A program made the translations under genes and the position numbers. The notes under the pieces were generated by a model. It ran no database searches. It was not told where the DNA came from and saw only the letters and a list, made by a program, of their open reading frames with translations. From the NCBI GenBank assembly GCA_028023455.1, contig JAQFVV010000030.1:8086876-8150875 (forward strand): a stretch of DNA of 64,000 nucleotides, read 5' to 3'. The DNA is from Epiperipatus broadwayi. Lineage: Eukaryota > Onychophora > Udeonychophora > Euonychophora > Peripatidae. Positions 1-12,425 of the stretch are shown here, one piece after another (position 1 is the first letter of the stretch; the number at the start of each line of letters is the position of its first letter).

Positions 1-41
1 GAATTAAGCTGTAATAATTTGCTATCTATATATAGTTAACA

Positions 42-160
42 ATGATAAAGATATGTGTAAGAGATTATGATCTAGGTCAACTGATGAGTGCTGTTTCAGC
101 ACAAAATGTGCATCTTAGAGTTTATATCTCTTTTTCCACATGTCTTTGTTTATATGTTTA
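42..160 (+). repeat. Family A fragment with a hammerhead relic
   Basis: This is a truncated, diverged copy of the family A repeat, with the ribozyme strand on +. The box CTGATGA is intact at 81-87 and is followed by a short hairpin (gtgctg-ttt-cagcac). The second core box reads AAAA instead of GAAA, and stem I no longer pairs, so it should be inactive. Confidence 0.6.
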
Positions 161-433
161 TTCCTTTACTTTGCATAAAAGTAGTGTAGTGAAAAATTAT
201 TTTACAGTAATATTATTCATTAGAAGATACTTGACTAGGATGTAAATATTGGAAATGGAAAATAAGAAAATGTTGGATGATATAAACTTGAAACGTGAAT
301 GAATTAAGAGAATGCTTTTATGAATTGAATTATTTTTTTTATTGCCAATACATTTATAATCAAGTAAATTTTCAAGCATCCACACTATCTCATACAACTG
401 ATACACATGACCACACACATGTAGAAAAGATAT

Positions 434-492
434 ATAATCACCAATATATGTATTTTGTGCTAAACCAGCACTCATCAGTTGGTCCAGATTAT
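434..492 (-). ncRNA. Hammerhead ribozyme, family A, mutated core
   Basis: Read on the - strand, stem I (ataatc/gattat plus accaa/ttggt), CTGATGA, a stem II hairpin and a 3-bp stem III are all present. The GAAA box has become AAAA (453-456 on +), so this copy should be dead. Confidence 0.6.
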
Positions 493-690
493 CATCTGCC
501 ATACACATATATAATCAGTGCTCAGTTTATATTAAGATAGCACATCTTCACACTTTAATGGACAGGCTTCAATCTACTCCAACATCCAACTTTTCAGCTA
601 TCCATATCATTGAAAATCTGATGATGAAAGCCCAAATCCCTTGCTGATGTCAATATTATTGCCATGCCCATGTTGACCTCAAGTCATTCT

Positions 691-790
691 GACCTCTCAT
701 GTATAGGACCTTATCCATTTAAATACATAGAAGAGGGACTCTGACCTCATGTATAGGACCTTATCCATTTAAATACATAGAAGAGGTATG
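691..790. repeat. 50-bp tandem duplication inside family A
   Basis: The stretch catgtataggacc through acatagaagagg occurs twice with a 50-bp period (starting near 698 and 748) and is nearly identical between copies. It is local to this unit; the related copy at 32.5 kb has only one. Confidence 0.8.
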
Positions 791-946
791 GGCAGGATAC
801 AAGCTTGATGTGTAAATATTTGAAAACCAGGCACTCTTCACAAACCTGGAGCTTAATTGTAAGTATAGGGGATTTGAACTCAGATTTTCAAGCATCCGCA
901 CTATCTTATACAACTGATACACATGACCCCATGTAGAAAAGATAAA

Positions 947-1008
947 TAATCCACGAATATAAGTATTTCATGCTAAACCAGCACTCATCCGTTGGTCCAG
1001 ATTATTAT
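947..1008 (-). ncRNA. Hammerhead ribozyme, family A, mutated core
   Basis: GAAA is intact (tttc on +), stem II and stem I pair, but CTGATGA has become CGGATGA, which should abolish activity. It is complementary to the defect in the neighbouring unit, so the two decayed independently. Confidence 0.6.
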
Positions 1009-1165
1009 CTTCCACTCATATATATAATCAGTGCTTAGTTTTTATTAAGATAGCAAATCTTCACACTTTAATGGACAGGCTTCAATCTACTCCAACCTCC
1101 AACTTTTCAGCCATCCATATCATTGAAAATCTGATGATGAAAACCCAAATCCCATGCTGATTAGT

Positions 1166-3039
1166 AATTTAGCATTTAATAGTCTTTAAATTTAAAGAAT
1201 GAACATCAAATTTTAAGTTTTTAAATTCAACTATTGTTTTTATAAATACTATAAGTTACTCATCTAATATTTTCTTTTGCATTCTGTTTCTAACTATAAT
1301 ATAATTAATTAAATATCATTTTGAATGTGGGCGGATCCAAGTTTTTTATAGCAATTTTTCTGCCTGAGTAAAATGTTGGTGATGAACAATTCATGTGGTG
1401 TGCTACAATTCAGTATCAATAAACCATTTGAATTTCCAGCATCAGCACCAATGTTTCAAATAATTTAGAGCTAACGTTTATTTAACCTATCAACATGCTT
1501 ATTAAAGACTCCAAGAAGAAAAAAATTGTTTTTGTTTTTTTTAAAGTTTTGATGTGATAACAATATCAAGTAAAGAATAAAAGCATTTCTCTTCTTAACT
1601 CTCTGAATTAATAAAAATCAGTGAAAGTAACATTGTGCAAACCAAATTTAATATTGGACTTAGGAATTCTAAGAAAAGAAGATACTAAATTAGAGGTCAC
1701 AGAAAAATTCAATACTATACAGTTTCTTTTTACTTGATACCTTTCCCAAAAACTCATAATGTTATATATTTGTTCAATTAAATGTCCTACCTCTGAAAAT
1801 CAAGTTTTTGTAAGATCTGCTATATGACTTAAATTTTGATATCTTCACATTAAAAAACAAAAAATTCTTATTTTTATTAGTAGTTATCACATCTTGTTAA
1901 ACACAATTTTGTCTTTAATGAGTGATCTTTCAATACAGCAATTACTAATTCAGATTTTGAGAGACGGGTTATTTTTAGACTACTTTTTCTACATCTCAAA
2001 CAGATCTGCCTAAACATGCAATCTTTTCAAGTTCAAACTCCTGTTATAAATTTTGTTCCAAAGTGACTCACTACATTGTCTTATGCAAAACTCACTAGGT
2101 TGAACTTTCAGTCTATTAAACCTGTTCTCATCATAGTTTCTTCAGCACTAAGAACTTGTGAACAAACAAAAAGAAGAAAAAAATCTGATATAGTATTAGT
2201 ACGTATGTATTTTTCCAGTTTTATTACAAGTAGATGATTGATGGCATGAAAAACTCATGACAATTGAGCTAAAATGACTGAAGACAAATACAGAAAAGAA
2301 TATCAAAAAACAATGCCTATTATTTGATGAACCAATATTTTATTTTGGAAAGCAGCAAAAGTACTTTTGATCAGGCTTTGCTTCTTGGTTTGCATTAACT
2401 TTCATATTAGAAAGTTATTTCAATAATTATCAACCTATGGATACAATCACTATTGTAAATATAGTACTAAACTGACATGAATTGAATAATCATGTAAATA
2501 TATTAAACAATCAGCTCCTACTATAGAATTCAACAGAGAAAAGTTGAATTTTTGCACTTTCTATTTAAAAAATTTGTTCATTTGAGATACCTGGTTCTTA
2601 CAATTTTTTTCTTTTTTTAATTCTTTTAAAATCCTATTATTTACAACATCTACATGTTTTTTTTTTAAGTTTAAGACTTTGCAAGAATATTTATGGGATT
2701 AGAAGCTATAGTTAAAACTATTATTTTGTATTTTTAGTACATATGCATAATATGTGTGAAAAAACTTAAGATTATATGCTTTGAATGAGTTTATTTTTAT
2801 TTAATTAGATTGGAGGCATTTATAACATTCTTTATTGTGCAGTGGGGATTTAAAAGCTAGACTACAGACTAGTAGATGAAGATAGAGAAATGACTAGAAG
2901 TTTCAAGGAAAAAAGAAGATAAATATAGATTCAGAGTTGTTATAAGAAGCAGTAATCTTTTATATATTACTAATAAAATAAAGATAAATTGAAGATTTAT
3001 TAGGAAAATTAAAGAATTAAGTGAAAATATGAGTTCTAA
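1166..3039. other. AT-rich intronic DNA, nothing recognised
   Basis: No exon, RNA gene or repeat family that I can name. It contains homopolymer runs and short open frames of random character only. Confidence 0.6.
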
Positions 3040-3560
3040 ATATGAAAAAGACAAAGTCAGTGCTCAAAGTGGTGTTGAAGTCATGAATAGTTTTGCTTTC
3101 TTAGATCATTCACCAACAACAAAGGATACAAACAATCCAAAGATAGTTTTATAGTGATACTGGGCAATGTCACAATGAAAATTGTGAAAATCTTCAGGTC
3201 TAAGCAACTATTTTTAAAAATGATCAGAAATATTCAAGATATGATATTTTCTGTGAATCTCTATGGATATGAATGTTGAAAACTGAAAAGACAGCATAGA
3301 AAAAGTACTGAAGCTGTTGAATTGTGATTTTAGTAAAACAAGTGAGTGGATGCTAAATTAATTTAGATCTAAACGTTTACCTGAAGTACAAATGATCAGA
3401 TTGAAATGATCCTATTCTGATCATTTTATGAGATGATCTTATTTATTAGTAAAGAGTGAAATATTGAAAAAAGTTGAAATGAAAAAAGAAAAGGACAAAC
3501 GGGCAAAGAATTGTAGAGTCAACATCATCACAATAACAAATATGTATTATCTTCAAAAGT
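3040..3560 (+). pseudogene. Decayed LINE fragment, region after reverse transcriptase
   Basis: Broken frames recall the segment that follows the reverse transcriptase palm in RTE/L1-like elements: an aromatic-Gly-Tyr-Glu stretch (LYGYEC), a basic H-R-K-S-T stretch, then SDHFMR followed by SEILKKVEMKKEKD, resembling the usual FGHxxR...LEGKxEGKR order. Many stops and frameshifts. This is a weak call by pattern only; the 5' and 3' limits are uncertain. Confidence 0.35.
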
Positions 3561-4014
3561 GGATGATTAATCAGAAGTAATACATCATTGTTCTGGAAAA
3601 AAAGCCATTCTTATGATTTACAGTTGTTACACCTTGATAAAACCTAATATTGAAAAATAAATAAATATATACAAACATCTAACACACGTATAGAGAAATT
3701 TCAAATTCTGTGATAGACATAGTTAAATTAATTCCTGTTCCGTGTGTCAGATAATGCCTACATTCTTTTTTTTTTTAGATAGGCATTTATTGTCACCTAA
3801 CAGGATATATATATAATAGACATATAATCATTCATCTATTTACTTATAAAAAGAAAATTCAATTATCAATGTGTTTTTTTTTTTTTTTTTGATAGTTATT
3901 GAACATTGAAGAAAATGAAGAATTGCTACTTCCACTTCCTCTTATTCTTCACCACTATTATTTAACTTAATATACTGTACAGGCTTACACACACCTGCAC
4001 ATATAATGTAATAT
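3561..4014. other. AT-rich spacer, nothing recognised
   Basis: Contains T-runs near 3765 and 3875. No gene or named repeat seen. Confidence 0.5.
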
Positions 4015-4335
4015 ATAAGGTATTCGAACTCAGACTTTCACACGACCCTCAACTCTCCATGCCGTCTCCTATTGCTGACACATCTGATCACACACATGTT
4101 GAAAAGATAAATAATCACCAGTATGAGTATTTCGTGCTAAAGCAACACTCATCAGTTGATCCAGATTACCATTTGCACACTTATATACAATCAGTGCTTA
4201 GCTTTATATTAAGATTGCCAATTTTCATATTTTAATGGCAAAGCTTCAAACCACTTTAACCCACAAGTCTTCATCCGTTCATTGCATTGAAAATCTGATG
4301 ATGGAACGTTCAAAGCTCACGTTACTGCTATTTAT
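4015..4335 (-). repeat. Family A repeat, monomer
   Basis: Single unit, ribozyme strand -, beginning on + with ggtattcgaactcagactttca (the B-box-like end) and ending after the conserved aaaatctgatgatgg body. It contains a hammerhead with both core boxes intact. Confidence 0.75.
4112..4168 (-). ncRNA. Hammerhead ribozyme, family A, core intact
   Basis: On the - strand the order is stem I strand, CTGATGA (4149-4155), stem II GTGTT-gcttt-AGCAC, GAAA (4130-4133), a short stem III, a putative AUA cleavage triplet and the second stem I strand. Stem II closes with a canonical G-C pair next to GAAA, unlike several sister copies. The innermost stem I pair is mismatched, so activity is uncertain. Confidence 0.65.
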
Positions 4336-4639
4336 ATCTTGGTGCAATTTGAAAAGACATTTAATTTTTTTTATATCACCTTTTTGAAATATTTACAAAT
4401 TGTAGTGAAGTTTTTTCTTTTTCAATAATGATTGATAGAAAAAAAACATTCATAACTGATGGTAAATAATTTTAATGTCTCTCAATCTTTACTTATAAAT
4501 CTATTATATGGTAATCGCTATACTGTCTCTTCTTAAAAATTAAGTAAACATTTATAGGATTATCTATGTTTGATCATTAGATATAAAATACTTATAGCAA
4601 AAGTCATTTAAAATTCATTATGTACTTATATTAAGGGTT

Positions 4640-4740
4640 ATTATGGCACAGTGGATCTGACAGATATACAACCAGAGATTCGAATCTGGGCTGAGATTGG
4701 ATTTTTTTTTAAGTTCTCAGAAAGCTTAGATTTTTTTCCC
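4640..4740 (+). repeat. tRNA-derived SINE-like fragment
   Basis: A good A-box match (TGGCACAGTGG at about 4652) is followed some 33 nt later by a B-box-like GATTCGAATCT and then by T-runs. The spacing suits an internal RNA polymerase III promoter. No cloverleaf with a proper acceptor stem was found, so it is more likely a SINE head than a tRNA gene. Confidence 0.4.
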
Positions 4741-4989
4741 CGAGATCCCTAATTAGTCATTCAATTATTAGATAGTCAATGGGTATCTGATTATTCTTAA
4801 CTAGAGAGTAAAAGCATATATGAAAATCATAAAGCTTGTATACAGACAGATGAAAGAGAATTGGATTGGACCCATTATTGTAGAATATTTATGAAAAAGT
4901 TCATTTAGTCAAGAATAAGGTTTTGTGGTTTTTGGTCCTTCCTTTCAAATTAACATTAATGTTCATTAAACATCGTGGTATTTTAATAG

Positions 4990-5195
4990 GCACACGTGTA
5001 ACATGGCATCATCATCAGTCTCTATAGGCACTCATTGCAGTCACATCTTTCTATCTTCAGCAATTCCTTTCATATGTGCATATGAAAAATATTCAGTTTC
5101 ACTGATATTCTTGATCTGCCTTCCAAAATATTTTTATAAACTTGTCATGTCTTAAAATATGACCCCAAAACTTAATCTTTCTCATTTTTATTTGT
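4990..5195 (-). pseudogene. RTE-like LINE 3' end fragment
   Basis: Read on the - strand, frames contain KIKFWGHILRHDKF, then a decayed GRQ...EY stretch, and AEDRKM close to a short (TGA)n tail (cat-cat-cat on + near 5009). This matches the C-terminal end of RTE-type ORF2 (GHxxR ... DRxxW ... stop, then a triplet tail). It is truncated at the 5' side and carries stops. Confidence 0.5.
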
Positions 5196-5530
5196 AAATT
5201 TAGGGGATTTGAACACAGACTTTCAAGCACCCTTCAACTATCCACACTATCTCATATTACTGATACATATGACCACACACATGTAGAAAAGATAAATAAT
5301 TACCAACATACATATTTTATGCTAAACCAGCACTAATCAGTTGGTCTAGTTTATCATCTCATACAGATACGTATAATCAGTGCTCAGTTTATATTAAGAT
5401 AGAAAATCTTCATACTTTAATGGAAAGGCTTCAATCTACTTCAACCTCCAACTCTTTCAGCCACCCATTCTATGAAAATCTGATGATGGAAAGCCCAAAT
5501 CTCATGCTGATACCAATATTATTGTCATAT
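5196..5530 (-). repeat. Family A repeat, monomer, ribozyme decayed
   Basis: Full-length-looking unit. In its hammerhead region CTGATGA has become CTGATTA and GAAA has become AAAA, while the stem II hairpin remains. Ribozyme strand is -. Confidence 0.7.
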
Positions 5531-5664
5531 CCAGTATATAAAGAAGTGCATATATTTTGACTAGAATTTTAAAAATAGGTAATTATGAAAATAAAGCAAA
5601 CACTGGTGAACTCATAATTACTACTAAGTAATTCATAATTAGTGTACATAGACAAACCATTATT

Positions 5665-6010
5665 AAGACATAAGATTGAGAATGGAACAACCACCACATA
5701 TTTATTGATTTGTAGTATATCTACAATTAATAATGAAATAGAATGGATACATGGGCAAACATGGCAAATAGATACTTAGTTTCTTAATTCATTATGTGAG
5801 TGACCATTAAAATAATATAGAGAATTGAACCCAACATGCAAGTTTAATAATTTGTAGTAGACATAAATTCAGTTACAGGATAAAATAAAATGCCAATCAG
5901 TATGGTAATTATTAAAATAAAATATAGAGAATGAAACACTACATAATGGAATTAATATTTTGTAGTACATATAAATTCAGTAATATGATAAAATAATATA
6001 TAGATAAATA
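5665..6010. repeat. Degenerate short tandem repeat, three units
   Basis: A pattern of tatagagaat-gaac, a variable stretch, then tttgtagta, ataaattcagt and gataaaataa recurs at roughly 5670, 5818 and 5927. The units are diverged and of unequal length. No coding potential. Confidence 0.45.
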
Positions 6011-6109
6011 TAATAAAATTATTAATTTGAAATAAAACCTAAATAAAAAAATACAGATTTTTTATTTCAAAATTTATTGGAAATTTATTAAATATAACAT
6101 AGATAATTG

Positions 6110-6455
6110 TAGAGGATTTGAGCAAGACTTTCAATTACCCTTCGGCTATCAACTCTATCTCATATAACCGACACAATCTCCACACATGTGAAAAAAATAC
6201 ATGACATCCAAGATATGTATTTCATGCTGAACCAGCACTCATCAGTTGGTCCTGATCATTGCCTCCCACACATATATATAATCAGTGCTCTGTTTATATT
6301 AAGATAGCAAATATTCAAACTTTAATGGACATGCTTCAATCTACTTCATCCTCTAACTATCCATACTATTGTGTGTGGTTATGTGTGTCTATTGTATGAG
6401 ATGGAATTGATAGCTAAAGGTGCTTGAAAGTCTGGGTTCAAATCCTCTACAATTA
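6110..6455. repeat. Family A head-to-head inverted pair, right unit truncated
   Basis: 6110-6370 is a family A unit with its ribozyme on the - strand. 6371-6455 is the opposite orientation and retains only the distal part (tgagatgg ... gggttcaaatcc). The two begin at the ribozyme side and run outward, the same geometry as the pair at 18.2 kb. Confidence 0.7.
6200..6260 (-). ncRNA. Hammerhead ribozyme, family A, core intact
   Basis: The - strand reads CTGATGA (6239-6245), stem II TGCTG-gtt-CAGCA (five Watson-Crick pairs), GAAA (6220-6223), a stem III of two to three pairs and an AUC cleavage triplet, then ttgg pairing with ccaa of the upstream strand. The outer part of stem I uses atga/tcat. 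The predicted cut lies between 6212 and 6211. Confidence 0.7.
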
Positions 6456-8436
6456 CATCTAATTTTCAAGTATATTAAATCATACTTGTATTCTAATATA
6501 ATGTCAATAAATGAAACAAACATTTCAGATTTAATTATTTTAATGCTTATGCATTCAATAACAAAACAGAAAAAATATGTGGCTAACTTAATTTTGTAGG
6601 GAGAGAATTTAGAAAAAAACATGTATTTTAATTTTAAAATAGATTGTAGAAGACATAAATGAAATTTTTCTTATAGATACAAATTTGTAAAGTTTTTTTT
6701 TTTTCTTTTCACATTCTTAATACAGGAAAATATATATCAAGTGGAATTGAAAACATTAGAAAATGAAGCAAATTTTTAGCCAGTTATTCAATATTTTAAA
6801 ATAGCAATTATTACATTGTCTTATCTCAATAGAAAATTTACTGGTAAATTGTTGCTTTCTTATACCATTTATCTTTGTTGCAGCTCTTAATAATATATCA
6901 GTTAACTTCCTAATGATTTGATTCAAATCTCAACAATCTTCAAAATATGTCAAATATTTTAAAATGATTCGCAAGTTTTAAATTCATTGGAGTTTTTCTG
7001 AAAGTTAGGAATATCAGCTGTGAATATTGTCTAGTTTTGCATCATGTTTTATATCTCACTAATTGATGATCACTTCCTGAATTGAATTTATTAAGAACAT
7101 GTCAATCTTGAAACATATTTTATGTTAATCAAAATATAATCGAATTCTGATGCACCATTATTTGGATGCTTCCATGTCTATTTCTTATTAGCATTTTTTT
7201 TTTTTTAAAAAAATTCATAATATACATTTTCCTGTTTTTTGTAAACTCCACAAATCTGTGTCCTCTCATTTCTATTATTAAAATCAAATTTACCCACAGC
7301 ACTTTCATCTTTTAATCATCAAGCAATTTTATCATTAAAGTTTCTCATGACAATTTTAAAATGCTTGTTGGTCTGATCAAAAGTCATTTGTACATCCATA
7401 TTTATACTTCTTCAAAATGAAAATTGTTGGGATTTAAACTTTAATTATCTCATTTGGAATCTTTCATTAGATTAAATAACAAATCTTGTCACTATGTCTG
7501 ATACACTCGTCAATCTACCTAATGTTATTCTTTCACTTTTTATTTACAATGGCATAAACTTTGATAAACATAGAACAACTTTCAAGAGCTGACCGAGTCT
7601 GATTGGCTGCAGTCACGTTCATATCTGAAATGGGTTATATGCAATTTTAGTGAGAATTTATTCAAATGTTTTATGGAAGAAGAATAAATAAATAAAACAC
7701 TGAAAAATTTCAAAATATTTCTAAGAATTTTATTCATATTAATCTGTTGTTTAATATCACAGTTTACATAGCTTAAAATTAATATAGGTAAAAAAAAAAA
7801 CCCATTTTATTTTTTGCATTTATAAACATGTGTGTATTTGCATGCGTAAGTTTAGTGCTGGTGATGGTGGTGGTGGGTATTAATACATGTGTATACAAAT
7901 ACCATTTATATTAAGTCTACATCTTTATAATTTATCTATATTTTTTGCTTTAACTCTTTAAAACTCAATTAATACAATCTGATAAAGAGGAGGCGGGGAA
8001 TCTAAGTTATAGGAGCATATTTTAAAACTAAATATTTCTTCTCTTTTTAATCAATATGGACAACTCCATCCTTACAGTATATAAACAAATTACATTTTAA
8101 TGTTGTTTGTTTTATTCTGTTCTTCATTTTATGTACATTAACTTGAACTTAAGTGCATAATTTTTTTCTGTTTTTTTTTTTTAAAAAATAGTAGATCCCC
8201 ACATGATTTTAAACTCTGATAACAACATCCTACCAAAGTAGTTACATAATTATACAAATGTTTATTAAGAAACTTTTTTTGTCAGTTTTATAATCATAAT
8301 TAGAGTTTATTATAGAATATTTTTTAGCTAAAATGTAATAAAACTCTTATCTTTAATGAGTAGATCAGGCTGCATTTTATGTATGTATTGAAAGATGTAT
8401 AAGTCTTCTTATATATACAGAAAAAGTTAAAGAAAT
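6456..8436. other. AT-rich intronic DNA, nothing recognised
   Basis: No gene or named repeat. A short gtgatggtggtggtggg stretch lies near 7861, and several A or T homopolymer runs occur. Confidence 0.55.
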
Positions 8437-8592
8437 ATTTAAATCATTATCATAGATACTAAATGAGAAGCAAAGAGATTGTATTGTATAAATAGTTAAA
8501 ACAAAAGCAGTTTTATTTAAATCATTGTCATAGATGCTAAATGAAAAACAAAGAGATTGGATTGTATAAATAGTTAAAACAAAAGCAGTTAT
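8437..8592. repeat. 78-bp tandem duplication
   Basis: Two adjacent copies, starting at 8437 and 8515, differ at only a few bases. They contain aaatcatt-tcatagat and aatagttaaaacaaaagcag. The duplication is isolated. Confidence 0.85.
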
Positions 8593-11500
8593 GCTTGGTA
8601 AAGAAAAAAAAAATCAAAATTGATGGAATATAGGAAGTTTTGTTTTGCAAGAATATTGTTAATGATTTTATTTGCTAAAAGGGAAATAGAATAAAAATAT
8701 ATGTGTTATTAGCAGTAGATAGGATTTAGAAATACAAATTTATTAGATTACAAAGTAAATTAGATGTATTGCATTCATACTTACCAGTATGTTACCTATT
8801 GTGAGATCTAATATCAAAATATTCAGAATATGCTACAGAAAGTTATTGAGAATTAATGAAAGCAAAAAAATTTCATAAAGAATTCTACAAAAAATGAATT
8901 GAAGAGAAATTTTATTGAAGAAAGTTACAGTTGTTTAGCAAATAGATGTTGAATGAATGATGTTCAGAAACAAAAACTAATTTTTAATGCCAGATAAAAT
9001 TAAAAAAAAAAAAAAGGGGGGAGGGAGATATATATAATGTAGATAGTTGTTATTAAAATGAATTGTGGAATTAGTTTTATTCACTCAGTCTTTTTGCCAG
9101 AGATAAATAAAACTGGAGAGACTCCATGAAACAAGTATCATACACCTATGGATTTGCAGAGCTCATGATTTTGATGGTGATTATATATAAAAATTGTGAT
9201 TGACTTTTATTTTGTTCCTCATCATTAACATAAACACACATATACATTAATTTTTATTTTAAATCTTTAGGTCATTAACTTAAAAAAAAATCATATTTTA
9301 AATAATTAAGAAAGAATCCAAAGAATTCTTTATAAAATTTTAAAAAGATGGATGCTCTATATTAATTATTATTCAAAACTTTTTATCTTTAGAAGTTTTT
9401 CCCTTTTTTATATATGCTAATTAAAATATTTTGGTTAGTTAAATATCAAATAAGTTTAGAGAAAATGTTTAATCTTGATTTTAATTTGATTCCATGTTAC
9501 CAGTTTCAGAATAGCATATAATTTTTGAATTGCTTATTATTTTATAAAATAGTTAAAACAGTAATGTTTTTAATGAATTCTTAATTTAGTTGGGGACTTA
9601 GACCTATCAAAATAAAATATTCACCATGATTAAATATATAGAATTTCATCATTATTTTGTAGGCACTAAATTTTTAGATCTAATTGTAAAAAAAAAAAAA
9701 ATGATTATGCTATATACTCATATCATACAATCTTGATATCTAACAGTATTTCAAAAAATATGTTTTTAGTCCAATAAAAGCATTAAAAATTACTATTAAT
9801 TTTTGCAGACATTAGTAATTCATTTATTGCTAATGGTATTACAATCTTTTTAATTGTTTACTGATTTTCGGAAACAGTATTGTCCGTTTTTATGTGTTCT
9901 CTTAAAAGTTCTTAATTTTACATTTCTAATTTTTTGTTTAATGATTTGCTTTTCTTATCAGTTTTTTTCAAAACCTTCCAATGATCTGAAACACTCAATG
10001 TATCACTTCCAAAGCAAGATATATAATTGATGATAAGAATGGCCCAGTGATAATTACTTTTGGGTGTCAGTTTTAATAATAATGATTAAAAAAAACAGTA
10101 AACAAGTAAGTTGAACAAAAAAAGAAAAGATTTCTTTTAGTTTACCGATTTCAAATTTGCTTTTATTTTTCCTAGGTTTAACATTCAACATTCAAGATTC
10201 AAAGGTAAATTATTCAAACTTTGGAATAAAATAGGATTAAAAAAAACAAAGATTTAATTCTGTTTTGTTAAATATCAAATTTATAAAAAAGATTTTTATA
10301 TTGGAACAAATACTTTCATTGTAATTAATAAAATTTGTTTTAAAAATAATGATTGGAAAGATGATTAATATCATTTATTTGTTTGTTTAAAAAAGGATTT
10401 TAAAAAAAATATTAAAAGCTTGCGTCTGCAGTCTGTCTTTTATTTTACAATCGTCATTAGCTGCTAGTAAAACTTTTGAGTTTATTTTTTTAAACAACCA
10501 AGTCATGAACAAAAACCGGTATTATAAAATGGTCGTACTGTATAACCTGAATTGATTATTTATCTTTGGCCTGATCAAACTGAGTTCTGCTTAATCTACT
10601 ATAAAAAAATTATGTTGGCAGTGATTGCTAAATGAAAGTCCTCTCTCCTGTAATATTTGTATTTAGAGAGGTGAAGAAATATTATCCAAGGAGATATGAT
10701 CTAAATAATTTTAAAAATGAAGCAGCTAAAGAAGTTGAAAACTTAATGATTTTAAATTTTCAAGGATGGATTTACTGTGTCTCAAATGTTGGAATGACTC
10801 CATAGCTTAACAAAAAGGGAATTTTAAATCGGAGACTTCGATTAAACTTTTATTTTAAGTGTGATTATCTGAAGGATGCTAATATTTAAGTATTTTTTAT
10901 TATTTTAGAACTTAATATAATAATGTTTAAATATTTATATGTCTTATTGTGTTATCCAGCCTTCTGTTTCTCTTTTCTTAAATTTTACCATTTAAATAAT
11001 AAATTAAACTTTATAATAGTTAGGGAGATAAGAGTTCATATTCTACAGAATTAGTCATAGTATTGGTTAATAATACTAGTAGAATATCCTATAGATTTCC
11101 CAATTTTGAGATGGTGCTCTGGTTTTAAACGAAATATAAATTTGTAATTCATAGACGATCTAATTTTCTTTCAGTTACTTAGCAGTGATTAATGGTCTGG
11201 AAAGGTGACATACTCTGCAATATTTTCATATTATTGCTATGTCTGATCATTGGTATGATTTATGATTAAATTAAATTATATTTTTATTCCTATCTTGTTT
11301 TATCCTTTATTTAAATTTAAGCATAAATCTCAAGGTTATCTTTTATTATTGAGCATTAACTTTTCATATCCATAGGATTTTTATAATTTATGCTTAACTT
11401 AAATTTTGATTCTCTCTTATGCCAAATAACAGGATCATTAATGTTTCCACTTAATTAGTAGAACTATTTTGAAATAAAATTATAAAAATAGGAAAAGTTA

Positions 11501-12349
11501 TTTACAGAAGTTTTTGCTTAATTTTTTATTTAAATAACATTTATGAAAATATTATTTAGTTACCATTAGATTGTTTCCATATAATTGACTAGAATTATGA
11601 TTTGTTCCAACTTTGTAAATATGTACTCTTATGTTTATTTGACTTATTTTGATATTTAAGAATTCTCTAAAATATCTGTTGTGAGAGTAACTTATAACGT
11701 ACCCACACCAAGCTTTAACTACCGGTAATGGTAGGTTATGTCTAGTCAAGATTTATGTCTGACTAGACTAATGAGTTTTGCCACCGTATGAAGTATATGT
11801 TCTAATTTACTGTCTAAATTTGGGTCAAGATACGCACACATATATAGGCATAATATTTCAATACTTTAATAGGTAACTTAATAATGAGTCACGTCTAATC
11901 ATATATTACATATATATATATATATATGAAGTGAATGAATAAGATTAAACATTAAAAGAATTACTGCAAATATATATATATAACAACACTTAATTTGTCA
12001 AAATGTGTTGTACATCATAAATGTGAATAAAATAATGATGCAGAATAGAATAGGTTAGCCATAGTAATGATCAAAGGTCAAGTATGAAATTGGAAGAAAT
12101 TATAAGAATCTTTAATATAAGTAGAATGAGAAATTATGATAAATTCACAGAAAATCATTTTAAACTTCTAAAAGAAAAGAAGAAAAATTAAAACAAAATG
12201 TCTAATCAAAGGAGAATCCAGAAGTATATACTGTATATAGCCAGCATAACACATGATAAAATAATTCTATTTTATTACGTGTAAACTTTTTTCAAACTGT
12301 GAACTGTAATTGATTTAAAACTTTTATACATTGAATTAATACAATATTT
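8593..12349. other. AT-rich intronic DNA, nothing recognised
   Basis: No exon, transposon protein or repeat family recognised. Contains (TA)n near 11910-11930. Confidence 0.55.
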
Positions 12350-12425
12350 TCTGGCTAAAGGAGTTGATTGTCATCGGTAGGATCATTGATCTACTAACCA
12401 CGAAAGTCTAAACATCAGTATTGTC
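12350..12425 (+). repeat. tRNA-like SINE relic
   Basis: The stretch tcatcggtaggatcattga (A-box-like) followed by ctactaaccacgaaagtc resembles the D-arm, anticodon arm and variable region of a tRNA. The B-box is decayed. It is not a functional tRNA gene. Confidence 0.3.

Larger units (their letters stand above)
361..1165 (-). repeat. Family A repeat, head-to-tail dimer
   Basis: Two units of the same dispersed repeat lie in direct order. The landmark ttcaagcatcc occurs at 371 and again at 887, a period of about 516 bp. Each unit holds, on the - strand, a hammerhead-like motif, a B-box-like GAGTTCAAATCC stretch and a conserved body (aatctgatgatg... on the + strand). The first unit carries an extra 50-bp duplication. 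Dimeric organisation is what one expects of rolling-circle or multimeric RNA templates, but it could also be the remnant of a satellite array. Confidence 0.75.

Noticed and set aside
4640-4740. Possible functional tRNA gene
   Set aside because: Good A-box and fair B-box but no acceptor stem or convincing anticodon arm; reported only as SINE-like.
8437-8592. Considered as a CRISPR-like or satellite array
   Set aside because: Only two units, in a clearly eukaryotic intron; a simple tandem duplication explains it.
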